A stretch of DNA of 8,299 nt. Origin: Eubacteriales Family XIII. Incertae Sedis bacterium (GTDB lineage Bacteria; Bacillota; Clostridia; Peptostreptococcales; Anaerovoracaceae). Below the pieces are notes generated by a model. It was not told the origin of the DNA, searched no databases, and saw only the letters and a list, made by a program, of their open reading frames with translations. Each line of letters starts with the position of its first letter. Position 1 is the first letter of the stretch. Positions 1 to 6,845 of the stretch are shown piece by piece. The position numbers and the translations under genes were made by a program. The DNA is taken from assembly GCA_031272745.1 (NCBI GenBank), contig JAISTF010000206.1, positions 1 through 8,299 of the forward strand, read 5' to 3'.

Positions 1-1
1 C

Positions 2-223
2 TCCGTCGCCAACTCCATCCAGAGCACGGGGCGCACACTCGGCAACGTCATCGGCATGGCGCTCATCACGATCATGACAAACCTGATCGTCGGACACACG
101 GCAATCGACGCGGTGCCGCCGGAAATCTTCCTCAAAGACATCCGCTGTATCTTCATTGTACTGATTTGTATTTGCGTCTCGGGGATTTTCATTGCGCTGC
201 AGCGCAAGGGGAAACGGGGCTGA
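2..223 (+). CDS. MFS transporter, C-terminal fragment (probable EmrB/QacA-type drug efflux)
   Basis: Only the last 73 codons are visible; the 5' end lies before the window and the gene ends at TGA 221-223. The fragment begins SVANSIQSTGRTLGNVIGMA and runs into a hydrophobic helix (about residues 12-30). A short polar loop follows, then a second hydrophobic helix (about 47-65, rich in I, C, V and F), and a basic tail RKGKRG. A polar Q-x-x-R-x-LG-x-x-IG segment, a penultimate helix, a loop and a last helix with a positively charged cytoplasmic tail match the C-terminus of 14-helix major facilitator drug:H+ antiporters. Such proteins export toxic compounds across the inner membrane using the proton gradient. 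The assignment rests on this short stretch; another MFS subfamily is possible and the substrate cannot be read. The gene is convergent with plsY, with 15 bases between stop codons and no clear terminator. Confidence 0.6.
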   Translation, partial: SVANSIQSTGRTLGNVIGMALITIMTNLIVGHTAIDAVPPEIFLKDIRCIFIVLICICVSGIFIALQRKGKRG

Positions 224-238
224 CGGCGGCCCGATCCT

Positions 239-877
239 TCATTCCTTCTTCCCGAACGTCAGCACAGACTCCTCGCCCTTCGCGAGGCGCACGATGTTGC
301 TGCGGTGCTTGAAGACGATCAAGGCGAAGATGACCGCGAGCCACAGGGGGTTGACGTCCCCGGCCAGCTCATGCAGGCCGGCGTCGCCCGTGAAGGCCAG
401 CACGAGGCCGACCGCGACCGCAATCAGGACTGAGAGGCTTACGCGCCGGAACGCGGCCGTGAAGACGATGACGACGGCGAAAAGCAGCAGCGCGAAAAGC
501 CAGTTGGCCGCGAGCAGCACGCCGAAGGCCGTCGCGACGCCCTTGCCGCCGCGGAAGCCGTGGACGACGGGCCACATATGGCCGAGCACAACGCACAGGC
601 CGCCGAGCATCGCGACTTCCGCGCCGAGGAAATGCGCGGCCACGAAATACACCGCCCAGCCCTTGACGACGTCGATGACGAAGGTGGCCGCGCCGGCTTT
701 CCTGCCGACGGAGCGCAGCACGTTCGTCGTGCCCGCGTTGCCCGAGCCTTCCTTGCGTACGTCGATGCCGTAGGCCCGCCCGATGATGAGGGCGCCGTTG
801 ATATTGCCGATGAAATACGAAGCAACCGCGACCAAAATCACAATGATGCCCATCATAATCAGCGACAGGAATCCCAT
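239..877 (-). CDS. plsY: Glycerol-3-phosphate acyltransferase PlsY (acyl-phosphate dependent)
   Basis: This is a 212-residue integral membrane enzyme, close to the usual family length of about 190-210. PlsY transfers the acyl group from acyl-phosphate (made by PlsX) to glycerol-3-phosphate, giving lysophosphatidic acid, the first step of phospholipid synthesis in most bacteria. All family motifs are visible: GSGNAGTTNVLR (44-55), DVVKG (69-73), GH followed by FRGGKGVAT (99-116), and HRSNIVRL near the C-terminus (191-198). Hydrophobic segments lie at about 5-35, 62-82, 86-104, 115-140, 147-163 and 176-190. The ATG at 877 is chosen because a strong GGGAGGAGG sequence precedes it and its A is the last base of the der TAA stop (TAATG), implying translational coupling. 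Two in-frame ATGs at residues 8 and 9 are less well placed. It is the last gene of the smc-ftsY-der-plsY unit. Confidence 0.95.
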   Translation of the reverse strand: MGFLSLIMMGIIVILVAVASYFIGNINGALIIGRAYGIDVRKEGSGNAGTTNVLRSVGRKAGAATFVIDVVKGWAVYFVAAHFLGAEVAMLGGLCVVLGHMWPVVHGFRGGKGVATAFGVLLAANWLFALLLFAVVIVFTAAFRRVSLSVLIAVAVGLVLAFTGDAGLHELAGDVNPLWLAVIFALIVFKHRSNIVRLAKGEESVLTFGKKE

Positions 878-2226
878 TATTCCTCCTCCCCCTTCTCTCG
901 GAACACGAAACGGACCGGCGTGCCGGTGAAGCCCCATTGCGCGCGGATCCGGTTTTCGAGGTAGCGCGCGTACGAGAAATGCATCAGGTCGCGGCGGTTC
1001 ACCTTGAACGAGAACAGCGGCGGTTGGATGCCGACCTGCGTCACATAGTAGATCTTCAGGCGCTTGCCCTTGTCGGACGGCGGCTGCTTCATCGCGACTG
1101 CGTCCTGGATGAGCGCGTTGAGCGGCGAGGTCGGCACGCGCAGCGCGCAGTTGGCCGCGACCGCCGAGACCGTGTCCAAGACTTTCTTCAGCCGCTGGCC
1201 GTCCTTCACCGAGATGTACACCTGCGGCGCCCACGAGAGGAACGGCATCTCCGCGTAGACCTTCTTTTCGTAGCGCGCCATCGTGTTCGTGTCCTTTTCG
1301 ACGAGGTCCCATTTGTTGACGGCGATGACGACGCCCTTGCCGCTTTCGTGCGCGAGGCCCGCGATTTTCTTGTCCTGCTCCGTGACGCCCTCGGTCGCGT
1401 CGATCATGAGCAGGCAGACGTCCGAGCGCTCGATGGCGCCGATCGCGCGGACGACCGAATAACGCTCGATGCCCTCTTCGACCTTGCTGCGGCGGCGGAT
1501 GCCCGCCGTGTCGATGAGCGTGAACCGCTCGCCGTCGTATTCAAACGGCGTGTCGATGGAGTCGCGCGTCGTGCCCGGCACGTCCGAGACGATCACGCGG
1601 TATTCGCCGACGATGGCGTTGACAAACGACGACTTGCCGACGTTCGGCTTGCCGATGATCGCGAGCTTGAGGGAGTCCGAGTCCGCGTTGTCTCCCCCAT
1701 CGTCATTCTCGGGCTTGACCCGAGAATCCAGCAAACCCGTGACGATCCCGTCTAGCGCATCCCCGAGCCCCGTCATATTCGCCGCCGACACGGGAATCGG
1801 CTCCCCGAACCCCAGCTCATACAAATCGTAATAATCATCCGGCAGCTTCCGCGGATTGTCGATCTTGTTCGCGATCAACAGCACGGGCTTCGTCGCGCTG
1901 CGCAGCAAATCCGCCACGTCGCGGTCCGTCGACGTGACGCCTTCCTTGCCGTCGACCATGAAGACGATGAGGTCGGCCATGTCGATCGCGATCTGCGCCT
2001 GCTCGCGCATCTGCGCAAACATCACGTCGTCCGACCGCTCATCGATGCCGCCCGTGTCGATCAGCGCAAACGCCTTGCCGTTCCACTCCGCTTCCGCGTA
2101 GATGCGGTCGCGCGTCACGCCCGGCACGTCCTCGACGATCGCGAGGCGCGCACCGACGACCTTATTGAAAAATGAAGATTTGCCGACGTTCGGCCGGCCG
2201 ACGATCGCGACGAGAGGCAGGGCCAT
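877..2226 (-). CDS. der: Ribosome assembly GTPase Der (EngA), double-Era GTPase
   Basis: The 449-residue protein has two tandem Era-like GTPase domains and a C-terminal KH-like domain, the Der/EngA architecture. Der is a cytoplasmic GTPase needed for maturation of the 50S ribosomal subunit. Domain 1 shows G1 GRPNVGKS (10-17), G3 DTGG (57-60), G4 NKID (120-123) and G5 SAAN (147-150). Domain 2 shows GKPNVGKS (192-199), DTAG (239-242) and NKWD (304-307). The G5 position of domain 2 reads ISVKDG, where the usual residue pair is SA. The KH-like region covers about 350-441 and ends in an acidic EKGEEE tail. The linker between the GTPase domains contains an in-frame palindromic repeat (residues 161-176). 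The ATG at 2226 is chosen because MALPLVAIVGRPNVGKS is the normal family N-terminus; an open frame continues 21 codons upstream into ftsY but is not conserved-looking. One base separates it from the ftsY stop, and only a weak G-rich tract (2236-2240) precedes it. Confidence 0.97.
   Translation of the reverse strand: MALPLVAIVGRPNVGKSSFFNKVVGARLAIVEDVPGVTRDRIYAEAEWNGKAFALIDTGGIDERSDDVMFAQMREQAQIAIDMADLIVFMVDGKEGVTSTDRDVADLLRSATKPVLLIANKIDNPRKLPDDYYDLYELGFGEPIPVSAANMTGLGDALDGIVTGLLDSRVKPENDDGGDNADSDSLKLAIIGKPNVGKSSFVNAIVGEYRVIVSDVPGTTRDSIDTPFEYDGERFTLIDTAGIRRRSKVEEGIERYSVVRAIGAIERSDVCLLMIDATEGVTEQDKKIAGLAHESGKGVVIAVNKWDLVEKDTNTMARYEKKVYAEMPFLSWAPQVYISVKDGQRLKKVLDTVSAVAANCALRVPTSPLNALIQDAVAMKQPPSDKGKRLKIYYVTQVGIQPPLFSFKVNRRDLMHFSYARYLENRIRAQWGFTGTPVRFVFREKGEEE
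882..890 (-). promoter_or_regulatory. Strong ribosome binding site of plsY inside the end of der
   Basis: On the minus strand GGGAGGAGG is read from 890 to 882, 4-7 bases before the plsY ATG at 877, depending on which GGAGG pairs with 16S rRNA. The same bases encode the Glu-rich end of Der (EKGEEE). This is the best Shine-Dalgarno match in the cluster and fixes the plsY start. Confidence 0.75.
1699..1746. repeat. Palindromic repeat element inserted in frame in der
   Basis: An inner perfect inverted repeat, ATTCTCGGG (1705-1713) and CCCGAGAAT (1719-1727), flanks the 5-base loop CTTGA. It sits inside an outer perfect 7-base inverted repeat, ATCGTCA (1699-1705) and TGACGAT (1740-1746). The whole unit spans 48 bases, exactly 16 Der codons (161-176), and contributes the peptide LDSRVKPENDD between the two GTPase domains. 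The core closely resembles a dispersed palindrome that I know from Alphaproteobacterial genomes (VILGLDPRI on one strand, LDSRVKPEND on the other), and behaves like the protein-coding palindromic elements described in Rickettsia. The palindrome is seen directly; membership of a repeat family is from memory and only one copy is present here. Confidence 0.7.
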
Positions 2227-2227
2227 G

Positions 2228-3133
2228 TCAGTACGCCCCCGAGAAAATGCTCGCCGCGAATCGCTGCGGGTCGAACGGCTCGAGGTCATCGAGCTTCTCC
2301 CCGACGCCGATGAATTTCACGGGCAGATCGAACTCGCCCGACACCGTGATCGCGATGCCGCCCTTCGCGGTGCCGTCGAGCTTCGTCAGCACGATGCCTG
2401 TCACGCCCGCCGCAAGGCCGAACTCCTGCGCCTGGCTGACCGCGTTTTTTCCCGTCGTCGCGTCGAGCACGAGCAACGTCTCGCGCTGCTCCGGCGCGTA
2501 TTCCCGCGCGAGCACCTTGTCCATCTTTTCGAGCTCCGCCATGAGGTTGCGCTTGTTTTGCAGCCGCCCCGCCGTGTCGCAGATCAGCACGTCGATGCCG
2601 CGCGCCTTCGCCGCGTTCACGCCGTCGAAGATCACGGCCGACGGGTCCGCGCCCTCCTGGTGCCGGATGAGCGGCACGCCCGCGCGCTCCGCCCACACTT
2701 CGAGCTGGTCCGCCGCCGCCGCGCGGAACGTGTCCGCCGCCGCGAGCAGCACGGTCCTGCCCTCGGCCTTGTAGCGCGCCGCGAGTTTCGCGATCGTCGT
2801 CGTCTTGCCGCCGCCGTTCACGCCGACCATGAGCACCGCGATCGGATACGCTTCGCTCATGCGCAGCCGCTCGCCCTTGTCGACGATTTCCGCAATAATC
2901 GTTTGCAGCTTCGCCTCGACGCCTTCGCGGGAGTCGATGCGCTCAAGCCGCACCGCGTCGCGCAGCCGCGAGACGATGTCCATCGACGTCTCCATGCCGA
3001 TGTCGCTCGTGATCAATATTTCTTCGAGCTCTTCGAGAAACGCCTCGTCGACCTGCGGTCGCATGAGCACCGCGTCGCCGATGCGCTGCGCCAGCCGCCC
3101 AAAGAACGATTTTTTCTGTTCAAATTCCGCCAT
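2228..3133 (-). CDS. ftsY: Signal recognition particle receptor FtsY
   Basis: The 301-residue SRP-type GTPase is the membrane-associated receptor that docks the Ffh-4.5S RNA-ribosome complex so that membrane proteins are delivered to SecYEG. An N domain helix bundle (about 1-90) precedes a G domain with G1 GVNGGGKTTT (104-113), the insertion-box start DTFRAAA (134-140), G3 DTAGR (186-190), G4 TKLDGTAKGG (250-259) and G5 GVGEK (276-280) followed by the conserved DDLEPFDP. It lacks the long acidic N-terminal A domain of enterobacterial FtsY, so it is the short NG type. The N-terminal stretch EQKKSFFGRLAQRI can form an amphipathic helix suited to membrane contact. The ATG at 3133 lies 6 bases after the smc stop. 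No good Shine-Dalgarno sequence is nearby (a GGAG lies about 18 bases upstream, inside smc), so translation is probably coupled to smc. Confidence 0.97.
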   Translation of the reverse strand: MAEFEQKKSFFGRLAQRIGDAVLMRPQVDEAFLEELEEILITSDIGMETSMDIVSRLRDAVRLERIDSREGVEAKLQTIIAEIVDKGERLRMSEAYPIAVLMVGVNGGGKTTTIAKLAARYKAEGRTVLLAAADTFRAAAADQLEVWAERAGVPLIRHQEGADPSAVIFDGVNAAKARGIDVLICDTAGRLQNKRNLMAELEKMDKVLAREYAPEQRETLLVLDATTGKNAVSQAQEFGLAAGVTGIVLTKLDGTAKGGIAITVSGEFDLPVKFIGVGEKLDDLEPFDPQRFAASIFSGAY

Positions 3134-3139
3134 TGTTAT

Positions 3140-6100
3140 TTAATTCAGCGTCTCCGCAAATGCCTCCGTCTCCTTCTCCCCGAGCAGCAGCGACAGCACC
3201 GTCGTCACCCCCTGCTCCTGCATCGTCACCCCGAAGAGCGCGTCCGCGTACTCCATCGTCGACCGCTGGTGCGTCACGAGCGCGAACTGCGTCTCCTTGA
3301 AATTTGCGACGTACTGCGCGAAGCGGTGGATGTTGGTCTCGTCGAGCGCCGCGTCGATCTCGTCGAGCACGCAGAACGGCGTCGGCTTCGCCTTCAAAAT
3401 CGAAAACAGAAGCGCAATCGCGATCATCGACTTCTCGCCGCCGCTGTAACTGTCGATGCTCGCGAGGTTTGTCTTGCCCGGCGGCCGGATCTTGATGTCG
3501 ATGCCGCTTTCGAGCGGGTCGCCCTCGCCTTCGAGCGAGATTTCCCCCTTGCCGCCGCCGAACAGCAGCGCGAACGTCTCCGCGAACGTCTCGCTCACGC
3601 GGTCGAACGTCTCGCGGAATTTTTCGCGGCTGATCTTGTCCATGTCGCGCACGATGTCCTGGAAGTCCTTCATCGACGCGAACACGTCGTCGCGCTGCTT
3701 CGTCAGGAATCCGTAGCGTTCGCTCGTCTCCTCGTACTCGCGAATCGACCCGGGGTTCACCTCGCCGAGCTCGCGCAACCGCTCCTTCACCTCGCGGTTT
3801 TCCGCCATGCCGCGGCTCATCACGAAATCCGGATCGCGGTATTCCAGCGCGTGGACATACGAGAGCTCGAACTCCTCGAACAGCTTCTCCTTCCACGTCG
3901 CGAGCCGCGTCTCCTGCCGACCCAGCTCGACTTCCATGCCCGTCTTCGCGGATACGGCCGCTTCGATCTTGTCCGTCCCGCGCTCGCTCGCAAGCTCCGC
4001 TTCCTCGATTTGCCGCCGGACCTCGCGCCGTTCTTCGACGGCCTGTTCGAGCGACGTTTCCAAGGTGGCCGCCTCTTCCGACAGCTTCGCGAGTTCCGCG
4101 CCGGCCTCTTCGTCGGACACTTCCGTGAACACGCCCGCAAGCCCTTCGAGTTCTTCCCGCTTTGCGGCGAGCGACGCGCGGAGCGTGTGCAGCCCTTCTT
4201 CCGCCGCCGCCTGCAGCATGTCCGCGTTTTCCTTGTCGCGGCCCGCCTCCGCCGCGCGCAGACGCACCACCGTCGCGGCCTCGGCCGCGCGCTCGCTCTC
4301 TTCCTTCGCGGCCGTCAGCCCCGCGGTCTCGGCCTCCGTCTCCGTGCGAATGCGCTCGCCCTCGGCGGCCAGCGTTTCGATCTCCGCGCGCAGCGTTTCG
4401 AGCATGCCGCTGCTGTCCGAGCGATCCTTCCGTACGCCTTCGAGCTCCGCCTGCCGCCGCGCGAGCCGCGCGCCGACGTCGGCCAGCCGCGCTTCGGCCG
4501 CTTTCAGGTCGGACTCCGCGCGGATGCGCTCCGCCTCCTTTTCGCGCAGCGTCGCGTCGCCCTCGCGGATCTCCGCCAGCAGCGCCTCGCCCTGCGCCTG
4601 GAGCGCCTCGAGTTCTTCTTTCAGCGTCTCGCCTTTCGCGGCAAGCGCGGCGGTCTCTTCCCGCAGCGCCTCGATCTCGTTGCGGCGTTCGAGCAGGTTG
4701 GCCGACTTGTTGCGGTACGCGCCGCCCGTCAGCGCGCCGGCCGGATTGATGACTTCGCCGTCCTTCGTCACGATGTGCGCGCCGTCCTTGTTGTTCTTGG
4801 ACAGCGCGACGGCATCGTCGAGCGTGTCTGCGATCACGGTGCGCCCGAGCAGATATTCGAAGACGCCGCGGTATTTTTCGTCGAACGACACATGGTCGAG
4901 CGCGCTCGCGGAGAACGGCTCGCGCCCGCGAATCGACGCGACGGGCAGAAAGGTCAGCCGCCCCGCCTTGTTTTCCTTGAGGAACCGGATCGCCGCCTTC
5001 GCGTCCTCGTCCGTCTCGCAGACGATGTCCTGCGTGCGCGCGCCGAGCGCCGTCTCGATCGCCGTCTCGAAGCCCTTTTCGGCCTTCAGCAATTCCGTCA
5101 CGACGCCGCAGACGCCCTGCGGCCGCGACTTCATGAGCGCCTTCACGCCGGACGCGTAGCCCTCGTAGTTTTCTTCCATCTCTTCGAGCGTGCGCCGCCG
5201 CGACGACTGCTTCTCGGACTGGAGCCGCACGGCTTCGATTTCAAGTCGCTTGTCCGCTGCCGCGCCCACCGCCTTGTCGTACGCGCCGCGCGCCGCCTCG
5301 ACGGACGCGCCGAGCGTTTCCGCTTCCGCAGCTGCGGCCGCCGCCGCCTCACGCTGCCCCGCGATGCCCTTCGCGAGCGCCGCCTGCTCCTCCGCCCCCT
5401 GGGACAGCTCCGCCGCGATGGACGTCTCCGTCTCGTCGAAACTCCCGAACAGGCTCTCGCCCGACGCGAGCTCCGCTTCCTTCGCGGCCCGCTCGCGCCC
5501 GCGCTCGAACATCTCGGCCCGCAGCTCGTCGATGCGCCCGACCTTCGCCGTATACGCGCCTTCCTTTTCCGCCGCTGTCGCGAGCAGCCCCGCGAGCTCC
5601 CCGTTCAGAGCCGCCAGCGCCGTTTCAAACCCGCGCCGGTCCGCCGCGAGCTTTTCGAGCGACGCTTCCTCCGCCGCGATGCGCGCCGCCAGTTCCGCTG
5701 TCTCCGCTTCGAGCCGCGTGCGGTCGCGCTCCACGGCCTTGCGCCGCTCCTCGGTCAGCAGTGCCGAATTCTCGATGCCCATGACGCGCTCGCGCACCGC
5801 CGTCAGCCGATCGCGCACGCCGTCGGCCCGCTCCTCAAGCGCCGTGTCGCGCGCGCGCAGGGAAGACAGCTTCGCGTCCGCCTCGGATTTCTCGCGCCGC
5901 AGCGTTTCCAGCGCCGCGCCCGCCTCTTCAAACTGCGCCGCGAGCTGCTTGTTTTTCTCCTGCATGCTCTCGATGTTTTTCAGCGTGATGTTGATTTCGA
6001 GCGTGCGGTACCGCGCGGCGAGCACCGCGTGCTCCTTCGCCTTCTCGCTCTCCTCGCGCAACGAATCGATCCGCTCCTCAATGCCCGAGATGATGTCCCC

Positions 6101-6673
6101 GATGCGCGCAAGGTTTTGCGACGCACTATCGAGCTTGCGCTCCGCCTCCGCGCGCTTGCTCTTGTATTTGATGATGCCGGCGGCCTCTTCGAAGACCTCG
6201 CGCCGCATCTCGGGCTTGTCGCTGACAATCTTCTCGACGCGCCCCTGTCCGATGAACGAATACCCGTCCACGCCGATGCCCGTGTCCATGAGCAGCTCAC
6301 GGATGTCGCGCAACCGGCACGGGTTGCTGTTGATGAAATACTCGCTCTCCCCGCTGCGGTACAGCCGCCGCTTCAACGCAACTTCCGAATAATCAATGTC
6401 GAGGACCCGCGCCGCGTTGTCAAACACGAGCGTGACTTCGGCCATGCCCTTCGGCCGCCGCGCGTCCGTCCCCGCAAAGATGATCTCTTCCATGCGCCCC
6501 CCGCGCAACGCCCGCGCGCTTTGCTCGCCGAGCACCCACCGCATCGCGTCCGAGATATTGCTCTTCCCGCTCCCGTTCGGCCCGATGATACAAGTGATCC
6601 CGTCCTTGAAGTCAATCACGATCGGGTCCGCAAAACTCTTGAACCCCTGAATCTCTATTCTCTTCAGATACAA
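3140..6673 (-). CDS. smc: Chromosome segregation/condensation ATPase SMC
   Basis: The 1177-residue protein matches the usual bacterial SMC length. SMC forms a DNA-loop-extruding homodimer with ScpA and ScpB that organises and separates sister chromosomes. An N-terminal ATPase half carries Walker A GPNGSGKS (31-38). Long alternating Ala/Glu/Arg/Lys-rich coiled-coil arms (about 165-500 and 660-1000) flank a globular hinge (about 505-655). The C-terminal half carries the ABC signature (near 1075) and Walker B FCVLDEIDAALDE (about 1099-1111), then VTHQRSTMEYAD. The signature reads YSGGEK where the usual SMC sequence is LSGGE; the catalytic-face Ser and Gly-Gly are kept. The start is TTG at 6673: an in-frame TAG stands two codons upstream, no ATG or GTG precedes the conserved LKRIEIQGFKSF, and an AGGAG lies 11 bases before. 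It is the first gene of its transcription unit; rnc, often adjacent in Bacillota, is not upstream here. Confidence 0.97.
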   Translation of the reverse strand: MYLKRIEIQGFKSFADPIVIDFKDGITCIIGPNGSGKSNISDAMRWVLGEQSARALRGGRMEEIIFAGTDARRPKGMAEVTLVFDNAARVLDIDYSEVALKRRLYRSGESEYFINSNPCRLRDIRELLMDTGIGVDGYSFIGQGRVEKIVSDKPEMRREVFEEAAGIIKYKSKRAEAERKLDSASQNLARIGDIISGIEERIDSLREESEKAKEHAVLAARYRTLEINITLKNIESMQEKNKQLAAQFEEAGAALETLRREKSEADAKLSSLRARDTALEERADGVRDRLTAVRERVMGIENSALLTEERRKAVERDRTRLEAETAELAARIAAEEASLEKLAADRRGFETALAALNGELAGLLATAAEKEGAYTAKVGRIDELRAEMFERGRERAAKEAELASGESLFGSFDETETSIAAELSQGAEEQAALAKGIAGQREAAAAAAAEAETLGASVEAARGAYDKAVGAAADKRLEIEAVRLQSEKQSSRRRTLEEMEENYEGYASGVKALMKSRPQGVCGVVTELLKAEKGFETAIETALGARTQDIVCETDEDAKAAIRFLKENKAGRLTFLPVASIRGREPFSASALDHVSFDEKYRGVFEYLLGRTVIADTLDDAVALSKNNKDGAHIVTKDGEVINPAGALTGGAYRNKSANLLERRNEIEALREETAALAAKGETLKEELEALQAQGEALLAEIREGDATLREKEAERIRAESDLKAAEARLADVGARLARRQAELEGVRKDRSDSSGMLETLRAEIETLAAEGERIRTETEAETAGLTAAKEESERAAEAATVVRLRAAEAGRDKENADMLQAAAEEGLHTLRASLAAKREELEGLAGVFTEVSDEEAGAELAKLSEEAATLETSLEQAVEERREVRRQIEEAELASERGTDKIEAAVSAKTGMEVELGRQETRLATWKEKLFEEFELSYVHALEYRDPDFVMSRGMAENREVKERLRELGEVNPGSIREYEETSERYGFLTKQRDDVFASMKDFQDIVRDMDKISREKFRETFDRVSETFAETFALLFGGGKGEISLEGEGDPLESGIDIKIRPPGKTNLASIDSYSGGEKSMIAIALLFSILKAKPTPFCVLDEIDAALDETNIHRFAQYVANFKETQFALVTHQRSTMEYADALFGVTMQEQGVTTVLSLLLGEKETEAFAETLN

Positions 6674-6684
6674 CGCCTATACTG

Positions 6685-6689
6685 CTCCT
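6685..6689 (-). promoter_or_regulatory. Ribosome binding site of smc deciding a TTG start
   Basis: On the minus strand AGGAG is read from 6689 to 6685, 11 bases before the TTG at 6673-6671. The spacing is a little long. Together with the in-frame TAG at 6679-6677 it leaves TTG as the only reasonable start. Confidence 0.55.
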
Positions 6690-6720
6690 GTCCCTTTCAA
6701 AATGTACAACACAAAAATAT

Positions 6721-6726
6721 ATTATA
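6721..6726 (-). promoter_or_regulatory. Probable promoter -10 box for the smc-ftsY-der-plsY unit
   Basis: A perfect TATAAT is read on the minus strand (6726 to 6721) in the only AT-rich tract of the window, 47 bases before the smc start. That would put transcription start near 6714 and give a leader of about 40 bases. No convincing -35 hexamer is found 16-18 bases upstream (the sequence there is GC-rich, around GCGTAG), and the TG of an extended -10 is not correctly spaced. A second, weaker pairing is TTGTAT (6729-6724) with TACATT (6706-6701) at 17-base spacing. The box is seen; promoter activity is inferred. Confidence 0.45.
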
Positions 6727-6754
6727 CAACAAAATCGAGCGCCCTACGCCGTGG

Positions 6755-6800
6755 AAAAAGCGAGGCCCCGCAGGAATCTTTCCCGTGAAGCCCCGCTTTT
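6755..6800 (-). terminator. Rho-independent terminator downstream of the Ig-like surface protein gene
   Basis: Read on the minus strand, AAAAGCGGGGC (6800-6790) pairs with GCCTCGCTTTT (6766-6756) over 11 pairs with one G-U wobble. A further nested stem CGGGAA/TTCCTG surrounds an AGA loop within the 23-base apical region. The stem runs directly into a short run of five T residues (6759-6755). It begins about 45 bases after the surface-protein stop codon and lies upstream of the smc -10 box, so it would separate the two transcripts. The U-run is short and partly in the stem, so termination strength is uncertain. Confidence 0.65.
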
Positions 6801-6845
6801 GGAAACGGGCCGAGAGGGGTCGGGCCCGATTCTGGCGTTGGCGGG

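Noticed and set aside
216..233. Possible terminator between the convergent MFS and plsY genes
   Set aside because: Only a 4-pair GGGC/GCCC stem with an 8-base loop is present, with no T-run on either strand.
878..1312. Upstream extension of the plsY frame into der
   Set aside because: The extension gives a Gly/Arg-rich sequence unlike any PlsY N-terminus. The ATG at 877 has a strong ribosome binding site and the normal family start.
2227..2289. 21-codon upstream extension of der into ftsY
   Set aside because: The extension peptide is Ser/Arg rich and not Der-like; MALPLVAIVGRPNVGKS is the standard Der N-terminus.
3807..5159. Ser/Arg-rich plus-strand open frame of 450 codons opposite smc
   Set aside because: Its low-complexity Ser/Ala/Arg composition comes from reading the SMC coiled-coil codons backwards; there is no recognisable domain.
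6806..6828. Inverted repeat CGGGCC/GGCCCG near the surface-protein stop
   Set aside because: It has a 6-base stem with an 11-base loop and no following T-run. It may assist the hairpin at 6755-6800 but does not stand as a terminator by itself.
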